Origin: an uncultured Sphingobacteriaceae bacterium | GTDB lineage: Bacteria; Bacteroidota; Bacteroidia; Sphingobacteriales; Sphingobacteriaceae | Length of the DNA: 64,000 nt | Assembly: GCA_946887045.1 (NCBI GenBank) | Contig: CAMPKC010000003.1 | Span: forward strand, 88,687 to 152,686 | Direction of reading: 5' to 3' | In this document: positions 9,650 through 18,684 of the stretch, in pieces | Layout: each line of letters begins with the position of its first letter | Numbering within the stretch: position 1 is the stretch's first letter | Translations under genes and position numbers: made by a program | Notes under the pieces: model-generated | What the model was told of the DNA's origin: nothing | Seen by the model: only the letters and a program-made list of their open reading frames with translations | Database searches by the model: none

Positions 9650-11281
9650 CTAATAACCAAAATTCTGTGTTAAATTCTTATTAATATCCCGTTCTGATTG
9701 TGGGATAGGCCATAACTCGTTTGTTCCTGCCTTGAAGTTTCTTCTACCCATAATAAAATAGCCTTCGCTATCCACAGGAAAGTCTGTGAAAGTTGCTGGG
9801 GTATTTGTCAGTTTCATTCCCGTAAATTGACGATTAAGCTCGGTTGCAGCAATTCCCCAACGAAGAATGTCATAGTATCTCAAGCCTTCAAAAGCGAACT
9901 CAACTCTACGTTCTCTTCTCACAATTTTTCTTAATTCAACAGGATCTGTAGTAGTTACCATTGGCATATTTACAGCTGCGCGACCACGCACCTTATTGAT
10001 TGTTTCATTAAGCAATGTCTGATCGATCGCTGCACCCGACTCTAATTTCGATTCCAGATAACTTAAAAGAACTTCCGCATAACGGATTATTGAAAAATTA
10101 CCGCCGTAACTCCACTGATTTTGTGTAGGATCATCTTCCAGAAATTTCATGATACAGTATCCGCTCCATACCGGATACCTATCTTTCCTATCTGGAGAAG
10201 AGGTTCCTGGTCGGGATATATACGTTTTTCCTCTATAAGAAGTCCGATCAGAAATCATGATAGTAGCATCCAATCTTGGATCGCGATTATTGTACGGATC
10301 TGCCGGATTGTATAAGGGCGAAACATCAATTGTTTTGCCGTCTGTACATTCAAAATCTTTAACTAATTCGTTATAAGGAGAAAACTGATGCCAGCCTCCC
10401 CATGTTTCCGGTAGCATATAAGTAAGAAGAACATGTCCATAAACATCTTTTTGATATTGTGAAGTCAGGATAAACTCTTTACTTAATTCATTAGCCTCAA
10501 AGAATAATTCTCTAAACTTAGGATCAATAGCATAGTGATTATAATCTATGATTGTTTTATAACTTGTAGCAGCTTCAGTCCATTTTTTCTGGGCCATTTG
10601 CAAGCGTCCCAATATTGCTAAAGTAGCGGCTGATGTGATCCTGCCATTTTCACTATTAGGTCGGGATGACGGGAGAACAGGATAGCTTTCTTTTAACTCC
10701 TTTTCTACAAACGCCCAAACATCCGCCTTCGGAGTACGGCTTACGCTGTTTGCTTCCGCAATTGTAAGAACATGCTGTATTAAAGGGACATCACCAAAAT
10801 ATAGGGCCAGGTTAAAATACTCATAAGCCCTCAGCGTACGAACTTCCGCAATCATAACAGCCTTTTTTGAGGCATCCATATTTATATTACCTACATGATC
10901 CAGGAAGTTATTGCAGGTAGTTATTTTCTGATAGGAATTCTGCCAGTATGCGCCGGTAACCCAATATGCAGAGTTTAGCGTTCCATCAGTTACATGATCA
11001 GGAATGAGTTCTTTTTCCGAGCCGTTTCCTGCCATAAGGTCAAGATATAAGAGGGATCTGGGTGTCCAAAAATCCTCACCCTTCCAACCAGCCCCTGTGT
11101 GATAACATCCTACAAGTGCCAGTTGAGCATCTCCTTCTGTTTTCCAGAAAGTTGCGTCAGAAGCTTCAGCTAAAGGTTGTTTATCAAAAAAATCCTTTTT
11201 ACAGCCAAAACTAAACGTCGCCAGCAAAACTAAAATAATCCATATTTTGGGTAATCGTGAATTGATATATCTCTTTTTCAT
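9650..11281 (-). CDS. SusD-family surface lipoprotein
   Basis: A 543-residue RagB/SusD protein, partner of the SusC encoded just upstream. The N-terminus MKKRYINSRLPKIWIILVLL leads to the lipobox ATFSFGC with KKDFFDKQP after it, as in most SusD proteins. The TPR-like part (MIAEVRTLRAYEYFNLALYFGDVPL) and the C-terminal block (RRERRVEFAFEGLRYYDILRW, then LWPIPQSERDINKNLTQNFGY) are intact. It ends 41 bases before a terminator-like hairpin. No enzyme genes follow, so this is an SusCD pair without a full PUL. Its regulation should run through FecR (15113-16294). Confidence 0.93.
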   Translation of the reverse strand: MKKRYINSRLPKIWIILVLLATFSFGCKKDFFDKQPLAEASDATFWKTEGDAQLALVGCYHTGAGWKGEDFWTPRSLLYLDLMAGNGSEKELIPDHVTDGTLNSAYWVTGAYWQNSYQKITTCNNFLDHVGNINMDASKKAVMIAEVRTLRAYEYFNLALYFGDVPLIQHVLTIAEANSVSRTPKADVWAFVEKELKESYPVLPSSRPNSENGRITSAATLAILGRLQMAQKKWTEAATSYKTIIDYNHYAIDPKFRELFFEANELSKEFILTSQYQKDVYGHVLLTYMLPETWGGWHQFSPYNELVKDFECTDGKTIDVSPLYNPADPYNNRDPRLDATIMISDRTSYRGKTYISRPGTSSPDRKDRYPVWSGYCIMKFLEDDPTQNQWSYGGNFSIIRYAEVLLSYLESKLESGAAIDQTLLNETINKVRGRAAVNMPMVTTTDPVELRKIVRRERRVEFAFEGLRYYDILRWGIAATELNRQFTGMKLTNTPATFTDFPVDSEGYFIMGRRNFKAGTNELWPIPQSERDINKNLTQNFGY

Positions 11282-11311
11282 TTGAATATTTTTTTTAATG
11301 GCTATGAAGCT

Positions 11312-11355
11312 ATCATGAGCATATTCATCTCGGTTTATGACGGGATGCTCATGAT
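11312..11355 (-). promoter_or_regulatory. intercistronic hairpin between SusC and SusD
   Basis: Perfect 11-bp arms ATCATGAGCAT (11312-11322) and ATGCTCATGAT (11345-11355) in the 196-base gap between the SusC stop and the SusD start. There is no long T tract, though the - strand downstream becomes A-rich. It may stabilise the SusC or SusD transcript end or partly terminate, setting the SusC:SusD ratio. The function is inferred. Confidence 0.55.
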
Positions 11356-11477
11356 GGTTTCATTAGAATTTTATTTTAATAAATGATAATGAGTCTTCCC
11401 CTGATCTTTACGTCTCCGTTTTGAGCGGGGGTTCCTCGAAGTTTCATTTTAATTATTTTCAAAATGTTCGTTAAGCT

Positions 11478-14400
11478 TTAAAATTTAACATTCATCCCAA
11501 ACGTATAGACGCTTGTGATTGGATAGAATGGAGTATTATCGCCACCCCGTTGGTCGCCTCCACCTTGGCTCATTTCAGGATCCCAGCCGGTATAAAAATG
11601 ATTCGCCGAAAAAAGATTTTGTCCGCCGAAGAAAAGCCTCAATTGGCTTATACTGAGTTTTTGGATAGCACTTTTAGGGAGGGTATAACCCACCTGTACA
11701 TTCTTAACCCTTAGGAAACTCGCGTTTCTGTTCCAGAATGTTGACGTTTGAACATTTTGACTTCCCAAACCCAGGCTTGTTAGCTTAGGATATAATGCAT
11801 TGGGGTTAGGATTCGCTTCTGTCCAGGCATTATCAGCCTGCCATCTCTGTATATTTCCGCCGTTATAAAATGCGAAGGCCTGATAATTACCCATTTGCTT
11901 TTCCAATCCAGCTAGCCCTTGCAGCAACAATGAAAAATCAAATCCTTTATAGTCAGCATTAACAGTAGCACCATAAGAATATTTGGGAAATGTTGAGGCT
12001 AGCACTTTTCTATCGTAAGTAGCATCCACCTTACCATCCGGAACTCCATCAGGTCCGCTGATATCTTTAAAACGAATAACTCCTGGCTGGCCAGCAATAG
12101 GCTGAGTAGGATAACTTGCTACATCCGCAGCATCTACAAACAGTCCATCTGCCACATAACCATAAATAGGACGCAACGACTCACCGACAAAAAGTCCCTT
12201 ACCAATATCTCGCATTTTACCATCCGCAAGTTTGGTTACCCTGTTTTTAATGTATGAAAAATTAGGTGCCAGCCCAATATTTAGTTTACCTATAGAGGTT
12301 TTATAATTGAACATAAGTTCAAATCCTGTGTTCTTTACCTCTCCGGCATTTACATCAGATGTAGCCAAACCCAACACACTTGAAACAGATATAGGATAAA
12401 GAATATCAGATGTAGTTTTGTCGAAAAAATCCAACGTTACATCTAGTTTTCCATTTAAAATCCCTAAATCTAAACCGATGTCCGTAATTTGTGTCGTTTC
12501 CCAAGTAACATCTGCGTTAGCCAATCTGTTTACCTTTGCCCCCGGTGCAAGTGTTCCTCCAAAGGTATAGTTCTGACCTAAAGCTAATACGTTTTGATAT
12601 GGGTAATCAGAAATGTTCTGGTTTCCTAATTGGCCCCATGAAGCACGAAGCTTAAGGTTGTCGATCCAGCTTAAGTTATCTTTAATAAAGGATTCTTCTG
12701 ATATTCTCCATCCTGCAGAAACTGAAGGAAAAAATCCCCATCTGCCTTTTTTTGGAAAACGGGAAGTTCCGTCATACCGGGCATTTGCTTCCAAAAGATA
12801 TTTTCCGGCAAAGGAATAATTTACCCGGCCAAAATAAGATCTCAAGGCCCATTCCGTTCCAGAACCAGACGATTGCATATTGCTTGCTGCACCTGCATTC
12901 AATTCGTATAATGAATTATTAGCAAATCTATCCCGTGAGGCAGACATCCAGTCTTGCTGATATTCTTCCTGGGAATATCCTGCCAAAACATTAAAACTAT
13001 GTTGCTTTATTGCTTTAGAATATTGAAGCAAAGACTGCAAAGTGAGTAAGGAATTATCCCCTGTTCCTATCGATAAACGATTAGGGCCAACTGTTTTATT
13101 TTTATCAAAAACGACCTCCGAAATAAAGTCATTATCTGTATAATTAAAATATCTATACCCTCCTTTTCCACTTAAACTCAAGCCCTTGACTATTTCCCAC
13201 GAGAGTTCTACCCCTCCTAAAAAATTCTTATTCTTTCTATTTATAAACGATTCGCTTGCCAACCATGCCTCCGGACTAAAATTATCCTGATATCCATAGG
13301 TTCCGTCAGATTTTGCACCTGCGAATATTGCAGGTTCCCGAACAGCGAAAGCTATCATATTTGTCATATCTCCACTGGAATGACGTGGCTCGTTGGTACC
13401 GGCACTAAATCCGCTTAAATTAAATTTAAGGCTCAGGTTCTTTTTAAGTTTGCTATCATAATTTAATAGAAAATTATACTTATCGTACGTATTTTCGGCT
13501 ACAATGCCGTCCTGTTTCAGATACCCCAGAGAAAAGAGATATGAATTATTTTCATTACCGCCCATAAAATTAAGGCTATGGTTGGTTTGAAATCCCGAAC
13601 CGGAGTTCAGCAATTTTTTAAGATGAGGTACATTGGGATAGTTATCAGGGTCTGAACCTGATTTATACAGGGCTATTTGCTCGGCGGTATAACCTCCTCT
13701 TAATTCAGCATATTCCCATGAATCAAGGAATTGCGGCAACTCAGTAACTTTTTGCCATCCTGCATAGTTATTGTAGTTAATCTGGAGTTTCCCGGCTTGC
13801 CCGCGTTTGGTTTCAATTAGTATTACCCCGTTTGCAGCCCGGGTTCCATAAATAGATGCTGAGGCGGCATCTTTTAATACCGAGATACTCTTTATATTAT
13901 TGGGGTCAACATCATTGATTGATGACGCTAAACCATCAACCAATACCAAGGCATCAGTTCCCGCATTCGAGAATGTACCCAGCCCACGAACTGTAATTGA
14001 AGACCCGTCATTGCCCGGACGACCAGATCCTTGCGAAACAGTAACACCTGTAGCCAGACCTGCCAATGCCTGAGATGCTTGTGTTATGGGCCTGCTTTCC
14101 AGTTCATTCGCAGATATGCTGGATACAGAACCCGTTAAATTGACTTTCTTTTGTGTTCCATAGCCAACTACAACCACTTCTTGCAACTTGCTGGCTATTT
14201 CATCAATCTGCATAACCACATCAATTCTGGTTTTTCCGCTTACAGCAATTTTTTGTGAAGCAAAGCCGATATAAGAAAACAATAAAGTAGCACCTTCCTC
14301 CACATTAATTTCATACTCGCCCTTAAAGTTAGTAACAGTACCAACATTAGTGGTTTCAACCTTAATACTCACTCCTGGAAGAACATTGCCTTTATCATCC

Positions 14401-14825
14401 GTTACGATTCCTTTAACTTTATGAACCTCACTAGATTTTATCGATCTTTCAGAGTTTTTCTCAATGTCTTTTCTTTTAAGAGCAACTGTTTTTTGAACTA
14501 TTATATAGTTAATAGGAAGATTTGAAAAGCATTGGTCAAGTACTTTATCAATCGATTGATTGTCTACATCGATATTTAATGTTCTTGTTTTAAGGCCTTC
14601 AAGCTTACTATCATATATAAATTGATAGCCGGTTTGCTTTTCTATTAATATTAAAACCTTTTTAAGAGTCGTATTTTTTTGATGAAGAGTTACGTTTTGA
14701 CCATATGTTTTAGCACTTACCTGAGCAAGAGCCAAAACCATAAAAACGACGATGAGTTTCATAACCATTAAAATTTTGGATACGCCGGGCCAGACCGCTA
14801 GTGCGCAGTTCCACTTTAATTTCAT
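11478..14825 (-). CDS. SusC-family TonB-dependent transducer with STN domain
   Basis: A 1115-residue SusC-type receptor with an extra N-terminal signalling domain. After a hydrophobic segment (about 22-40) comes an STN domain (about 50-115, with TTLKKVLILIEKQTGYQFIY). It is followed by the carboxypeptidase-regulatory-like domain (about 137-212), the signature EVVVVGYGTQKK, the plug (RGLGTFSNAGTDALVLVDG, SIYGTRAANGVILIETK) and the barrel. STN domains contact a FecR anti-sigma factor in the periplasm, and a fecR gene lies 287 bases upstream on the same strand. So ligand binding should signal transcription, but no ECF sigma gene is nearby. The SusD gene follows. The start gives a long basic N-terminus (MKLKWNCALAVWPG); a later Met near residue 20 is also possible. 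Confidence 0.93.
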   Translation of the reverse strand: MKLKWNCALAVWPGVSKILMVMKLIVVFMVLALAQVSAKTYGQNVTLHQKNTTLKKVLILIEKQTGYQFIYDSKLEGLKTRTLNIDVDNQSIDKVLDQCFSNLPINYIIVQKTVALKRKDIEKNSERSIKSSEVHKVKGIVTDDKGNVLPGVSIKVETTNVGTVTNFKGEYEINVEEGATLLFSYIGFASQKIAVSGKTRIDVVMQIDEIASKLQEVVVVGYGTQKKVNLTGSVSSISANELESRPITQASQALAGLATGVTVSQGSGRPGNDGSSITVRGLGTFSNAGTDALVLVDGLASSINDVDPNNIKSISVLKDAASASIYGTRAANGVILIETKRGQAGKLQINYNNYAGWQKVTELPQFLDSWEYAELRGGYTAEQIALYKSGSDPDNYPNVPHLKKLLNSGSGFQTNHSLNFMGGNENNSYLFSLGYLKQDGIVAENTYDKYNFLLNYDSKLKKNLSLKFNLSGFSAGTNEPRHSSGDMTNMIAFAVREPAIFAGAKSDGTYGYQDNFSPEAWLASESFINRKNKNFLGGVELSWEIVKGLSLSGKGGYRYFNYTDNDFISEVVFDKNKTVGPNRLSIGTGDNSLLTLQSLLQYSKAIKQHSFNVLAGYSQEEYQQDWMSASRDRFANNSLYELNAGAASNMQSSGSGTEWALRSYFGRVNYSFAGKYLLEANARYDGTSRFPKKGRWGFFPSVSAGWRISEESFIKDNLSWIDNLKLRASWGQLGNQNISDYPYQNVLALGQNYTFGGTLAPGAKVNRLANADVTWETTQITDIGLDLGILNGKLDVTLDFFDKTTSDILYPISVSSVLGLATSDVNAGEVKNTGFELMFNYKTSIGKLNIGLAPNFSYIKNRVTKLADGKMRDIGKGLFVGESLRPIYGYVADGLFVDAADVASYPTQPIAGQPGVIRFKDISGPDGVPDGKVDATYDRKVLASTFPKYSYGATVNADYKGFDFSLLLQGLAGLEKQMGNYQAFAFYNGGNIQRWQADNAWTEANPNPNALYPKLTSLGLGSQNVQTSTFWNRNASFLRVKNVQVGYTLPKSAIQKLSISQLRLFFGGQNLFSANHFYTGWDPEMSQGGGDQRGGDNTPFYPITSVYTFGMNVKF

Positions 14826-14897
14826 AATTTTGCTTAATTTGGGTTAAAACGTTAGTTTATAAATTCTTACTTCTGATGATTGGCACCCAGATATTTG

Positions 14898-14932
14898 CCG
14901 GGAAAGTGTTAGAGCACTTCCCGGTTTTTTTT
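14898..14932 (+). terminator. intrinsic terminator pointing along the + strand
   Basis: CCGGGAAAGTG (14898-14908) pairs with the arm ending in ACTTCCCGG (14916-14924) with a small bulge, followed by eight T residues (14925-14932). The U tract is on the + strand although both flanking genes are on the - strand, so it would end an antisense transcript rather than fecR mRNA. Confidence 0.6.
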
Positions 14933-15112
14933 AATAATAGTTATGTAGATAATAATGACAACTGTTTCTACATTATATTATCGGGCACACCGTTTAAATG
15001 AGCTTTCGTATCTCTTTCTTCATGATTTTGGTTTAAATGATTAATTATACTATTTATTAATGCAGCTCAACTGGTTGCTTATCCGAGGATGCTTATCCGA
15101 GATCACCCGGAA

Positions 15113-16294
15113 TTAATTGATAACGGTTACTTTTCTTCCTTCAATCCGGAATTTTATCCCCTCAAACTCCAGTATTTTTATCAATCCAGACAGATTAACA
15201 TTTCTGGACATTCTGCCGCTAAGTTCTGTTGTGGGAATGCCCCCTTCATATTTAACTTCTATATCATACCATCGTGCTACACCGCGCATAATATCCTCAA
15301 TTCCAGCATCTCTGAAATTAAAAAATCCATTTTTCCAGGCTATTTCGCCTTCTGCATCTATGTCATTCCGCACTTTAAATTGCGAGTTACTTATTACTGC
15401 TTGCTCACCTGGTTTTAAAACTGCAGCACCTTTTACACCTTTTACTTTAACAGCACCTTCAATTAATGTAGTCTTTGTTTCATCATCAGCGTAAGCAGAG
15501 ACATTAAAGTGTGTGCCTAAAACCTTCACATCGGCTTTATCAGTCTTTACTATAAATGGCATAGATGCATTCTTAGCTACTTCAAAATAAGCCTCACCCT
15601 TTAAATATACCTTACGTTCTGTGCCGTTAAACTCTATTGGATAGCGCAATTCAGACTTCGAATTCATCCATACTTTTGTACCATCAGCAAGTATTAACCT
15701 ATATTCCCCACCGGCCGGAATCAGGACAGTATTAAAAAATTCTTTTTTCCCGGTTTGTGATTGTTTACTTGTATTATAAGACAGGATATCATTATTGTTA
15801 TTTATAAAAGTGCCATTGTCTTCATCAATGTTCCTGCGAACACCTGAATCAAGTACAACACGCTCACCGTTGCTTAAGGTCAGTATCGCACGTTTACTTC
15901 CCGGCTTAATGTCGTTAGGGGCTGATTGAGCCGATTTCTTTTCCGTTTCTCCTTTTTTTCCATCTGACAAATAAAACAAAAGACCAAAAGTTATAAGAAC
16001 AGGGATAAGAATGGCTGCATATTTTAATATACCGGAATAAAGAGGCCGAGATTGGGGAGTATTATAAATTCTTCGATAAAGCTTGTTCCATGCCTGGTTT
16101 GAATCAATCGCCCTAAAAATATTTTGTTGGTTTTCCAGGTAAGTACTATCAACAAACTTCTTAAAAAACGTCCGATTCTCATGGTGCTCATTCACCCACT
16201 TTTGAAGATACAAATCCTCTGCTTCGGTAATATCTCCTCTCAATAATTTACTGATTAAATCAGCAATCTGAAAATTTTGGTTAGTCCTGTCCAT
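15113..16294 (-). CDS. FecR-family anti-sigma factor
   Basis: A 393-residue inner-membrane signalling protein. The cytoplasmic N-terminal part (about residues 1-75) would bind an ECF sigma factor. A single membrane segment (about 88-108, YAAILIPVLITFGLLFYLS) follows. The periplasmic side has a FecR domain (about 185-295: ADGTKVWMNSKSELRYP, then VYLKGEAYFEVAKN and VLGTHFNVSAY) and a C-terminal DUF4974-like domain (about 320-393). It would receive the signal from the STN domain of the SusC encoded next. The expected ECF sigma gene is not upstream: the next gene is an unrelated SnoaL-like protein, 150 bases away. Confidence 0.93.
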   Translation of the reverse strand: MDRTNQNFQIADLISKLLRGDITEAEDLYLQKWVNEHHENRTFFKKFVDSTYLENQQNIFRAIDSNQAWNKLYRRIYNTPQSRPLYSGILKYAAILIPVLITFGLLFYLSDGKKGETEKKSAQSAPNDIKPGSKRAILTLSNGERVVLDSGVRRNIDEDNGTFINNNNDILSYNTSKQSQTGKKEFFNTVLIPAGGEYRLILADGTKVWMNSKSELRYPIEFNGTERKVYLKGEAYFEVAKNASMPFIVKTDKADVKVLGTHFNVSAYADDETKTTLIEGAVKVKGVKGAAVLKPGEQAVISNSQFKVRNDIDAEGEIAWKNGFFNFRDAGIEDIMRGVARWYDIEVKYEGGIPTTELSGRMSRNVNLSGLIKILEFEGIKFRIEGRKVTVIN

Positions 16295-16444
16295 CCGGGT
16301 TTATACATATACAAACAACTATAGTTAAAAACCGGGTGACAATGGGAAATACTTTTTTTAAATCATTAGTTTCAACAGCAGCCTTTGATCAATCAAGGGA
16401 GCAATATGCTCCCTGACCCGCCCTCTTGTGATTGTGACTAAATG

Positions 16445-16831
16445 TTATTTCCAAAACTCATCTTCAGCAGGCTGATCTTCAGAAAAAAGCCATACTTGAA
16501 CTATTTTTCCACCTACCACTTCATACAAATCGTTACCATTCATGTCTATCGATTTGTCACCGGTCTTCGCACTAAAACGAACAGGGCAAGAAACAAAATT
16601 TCCATTAACCATCATTGCACCCGCAGGTTTGATAACTAATGAACCTTGTGTTGCACCCATCATATCGCCAAGCATTTTGCCAATAGCATCGAGTCCTGTC
16701 TTTGTTCCAGAAAACTTATTGTTTCCGGGTTGATGCCATTTTGCTTCAGGGCTGAAATACGAAAATGCTGCGGGAATATCTCCTTTTGAAAGAGCTATTG
16801 AATAAGACTCTACTACTTCTTTTGCTGTCAT
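16445..16831 (-). CDS. SnoaL/NTF2-like protein
   Basis: A 128-residue NTF2-fold protein of the SnoaL / ketosteroid-isomerase-related type. It begins MTAKEVVESYSIALSKGDIP, the usual first helix, followed by FSYFSPEAKWHQPG and a C-terminal beta-sheet ending in an acidic tail. Members bind small hydrophobic molecules, and some are isomerases or hydratases. The substrate here is unknown. It is the second gene of a pair with a similar protein 32 bases upstream, divergent from an HxlR regulator that may control both. Confidence 0.8.
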   Translation of the reverse strand: MTAKEVVESYSIALSKGDIPAAFSYFSPEAKWHQPGNNKFSGTKTGLDAIGKMLGDMMGATQGSLVIKPAGAMMVNGNFVSCPVRFSAKTGDKSIDMNGNDLYEVVGGKIVQVWLFSEDQPAEDEFWK

Positions 16832-16863
16832 GTTTTCAATTATTTAATGGATAAATATTACTA

Positions 16864-17241
16864 TTAGAACATCGGATTATTATTACCACGATTATCAGGC
16901 ATCTGCATCATAGCGTCCCAATGCTCGGCTAATTTTCCATTTTCTATACGATAAATATCGATAAACCTCCATTCCTTTCCTGCCATTTCATAACGAGAAT
17001 GAAGGAAAACAATATCACCATCTGCAACAACGTGTTTGAATACTATTTTTTGTTTTGGTACACCTTGTGAGATAAGCATTTGAACAAGTGCCTTTACTCC
17101 TTCCGGACCGTCGGCTGTTGTTGGATTATGTTGTAAGAAATCCTTACTCATATATTCATCTACCCCAGTGATGTCTAAATCACCAAAAATTCTTTGATAA
17201 GCTGTAATAGCGATTTGCTTATTGGTTTCTACCTGTGACAT
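16864..17241 (-). CDS. SnoaL-like polyketide cyclase family protein
   Basis: A 125-residue SnoaL-like protein. Features are the first helix with AITAYQRIFGDLDITGVDEY, then LQHNPTTADGPEGVKALV, the typical substrate-pocket segment, and FIDIYRIENGKLAEHWDAMM, a hallmark of the SnoaL family. The family includes cyclases and hydrolases of small aromatic or polyketide compounds, but many members have no known reaction. It is the first gene of a two-gene unit transcribed away from hxlR-type and isochorismatase genes. A role in handling a quinone-like or aromatic compound is only an inference. Confidence 0.85.
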   Translation of the reverse strand: MSQVETNKQIAITAYQRIFGDLDITGVDEYMSKDFLQHNPTTADGPEGVKALVQMLISQGVPKQKIVFKHVVADGDIVFLHSRYEMAGKEWRFIDIYRIENGKLAEHWDAMMQMPDNRGNNNPMF

Positions 17242-17285
17242 ACTATTTTATTTTAAAGTTATTTTCACAAAAGTATTGTGAACCT

Positions 17286-17323
17286 TACCTTTGTACAAGT
17301 ACCTACCTGAAAGTTTGGTACTT
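17286..17323 (+). promoter_or_regulatory. promoter and operator-like repeat before the HxlR gene
   Basis: TACCTTTG (17286-17293) matches the Bacteroidota -7 box TAnnTTTG. Just downstream lie the perfect inverted arms AAGTACC (17297-17303) and GGTACTT (17317-17323) with a 13-base spacer, well placed for autorepression by the HxlR protein. Similar elements recur before the isochorismatase-like gene (18621-18659). Confidence 0.6.
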
Positions 17324-17351
17324 ACTAAATAGTTAGAAATGCTGAATATCA

Positions 17352-17684
17352 ATGGAAAAAAATCAGAAAATTATCTTACAATCAGACGAAAATTGCCCGG
17401 TAAGGAAGTCACTATATATACTGAGTGGTAAATGGAGATTGCTAATATTATTTCAAATAAATGAAAGAGTATTAAGATATGGGGAACTCAAAAGAACCAT
17501 TCCAGGTATTAGCGAAAAAATGCTAATTCAAGAGTTGAATTTTTTAGTAGAACATAAATTCATTTCTAAAAAGTCATTTCCAGAAATACCTCCAAGAGTT
17601 GAATACAGTTTGACTAAGCTTGGACTGAACACCTTGCCCATTGTTGACAAACTTGCTGAATTTGCTTTAGAAAACTTAAATTAA
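17352..17684 (+). CDS. HxlR-family winged-helix regulator
   Basis: A 110-residue HxlR/DUF24 protein. The family core is clear: CPVRKSLYILSGKWRLLILF (about residues 15-34), then RYGELKRTIPGISEKMLIQELN (recognition region), and the wing with R-V-E-Y-S-L-T-K-L-G. The cysteine before P-V-R is the conserved position used by many relatives to sense electrophiles or oxidants. An operator-like inverted repeat lies in its promoter, and related sequence lies before the isochorismatase-like gene. It is likely a repressor of the divergent SnoaL pair, its own gene, or the hydrolase. Confidence 0.92.
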   Translation: MEKNQKIILQSDENCPVRKSLYILSGKWRLLILFQINERVLRYGELKRTIPGISEKMLIQELNFLVEHKFISKKSFPEIPPRVEYSLTKLGLNTLPIVDKLAEFALENLN

Positions 17685-17745
17685 AATGCTTAATGCGAAC
17701 AAGGAATTGTAAAACCCATGACTACAACCTAAAAAGAACGCCCAA

Positions 17746-18618
17746 TTGAAAACAATCAAGTTTCATAAGAAAGATTGCGGAGTTGATTTCCTGTTGAATG
17801 TATTACCATCAGAAGAAATCAAAGAAAACTACTTAAGCAATGAAATATTTAATACGGACTTTTTTGAAATTGTCTTTTTCAAAACGGGTAAGGGATCAAT
17901 CGTACTAAATCAGCAAAACATTACTATTAAAGATAATTCTGTTGTTTTTATATCACCCTTTCAAAAAAGAAAGTGGAACTTAAATAGAACAGACTTGGAT
18001 TTTAAGGTTCTCGTTTTCCAAGAGGACTTCCTGAATGACTTTTTTGCTGATAAACTATTTACATATCGTCTCTTCTATTTTTATCAATTAGATTATCCCT
18101 TGCTAATGCAAATCGACAAAATTTCGTTTAAAAAGCTTTGGGAACAGCTAAACGAAATTAAAATTGAACTTGTAAATACAAAAGCAGATAGCGTACATAT
18201 CGTAAGATCATTATTGTACTATTTACTGCAAAAACTAAACCGTAAATACGCTCAAAATCATAATCTATCAAATGAAAATTCCGCTAATAACTACGCATTT
18301 CAGTTTAAAAAGCTACTTGAACTACATATCAAAGAAAAACAGCGAATAAGTGATTATACTCAGTTACTTAAAATCAGCCGCATTACTTTAAACAAGGCAG
18401 TGAAAGACCAATTTAATGTAACTGCTAGCAGTATTTTAAAGCAACGATTACTGTTTGAAATTAAAAATTTATTGATTCATTCTGACATGAATATTGGCGA
18501 GATTGCCTACGAATTAAACTTTTCAGCACCTAATCACCTGATGCGCTTTTTCAAAACACAAACGGGAAATACCACTACTGAATTCATGGACAGTTATCAA
18601 AATGGTATCAATTCATAA
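17746..18618 (+). CDS. AraC-family transcriptional regulator (TTG start)
   Basis: A 290-residue regulator. The first usable start is a TTG at 17746, because a TGA in the same frame lies 25 bases upstream and the first internal Met comes far too late. An N-terminal cupin-like domain (about residues 15-150) precedes an AraC double helix-turn-helix (about 190-285), with ISRITLNKAVKDQF in the first and IGEIAYELNFSAPNHLMRFFK in the second. It sits 61 bases after the hxlR-type gene and 66 bases before the isochorismatase-like gene, so it may activate the latter. Confidence 0.87.
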   Translation: MKTIKFHKKDCGVDFLLNVLPSEEIKENYLSNEIFNTDFFEIVFFKTGKGSIVLNQQNITIKDNSVVFISPFQKRKWNLNRTDLDFKVLVFQEDFLNDFFADKLFTYRLFYFYQLDYPLLMQIDKISFKKLWEQLNEIKIELVNTKADSVHIVRSLLYYLLQKLNRKYAQNHNLSNENSANNYAFQFKKLLELHIKEKQRISDYTQLLKISRITLNKAVKDQFNVTASSILKQRLLFEIKNLLIHSDMNIGEIAYELNFSAPNHLMRFFKTQTGNTTTEFMDSYQNGINS

Positions 18619-18620
18619 CC

Positions 18621-18659
18621 AGTTGGTACCTGAATAAATACCTTTTCTTAAGACCTTTG
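18621..18659 (+). promoter_or_regulatory. promoter and operator-like element before the isochorismatase-like gene
   Basis: GACCTTTG (18652-18659) is a one-mismatch -7 box (TAnnTTTG). AGTTGGTACC and a downstream TACC (18621-18642) resemble the arm GGTACTT and its flank in the hxlR promoter. Both promoters share ACCTTTGTAC at the box. Common control is likely but inferred. Confidence 0.45.
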
Positions 18660-18684
18660 TACTAAGTATTTAAATTTAAAAATC

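Noticed and set aside
15089..15494. Two + strand frames antisense to fecR
   Set aside because: They lie wholly or mostly inside the well-supported FecR coding sequence and have no domain of their own.
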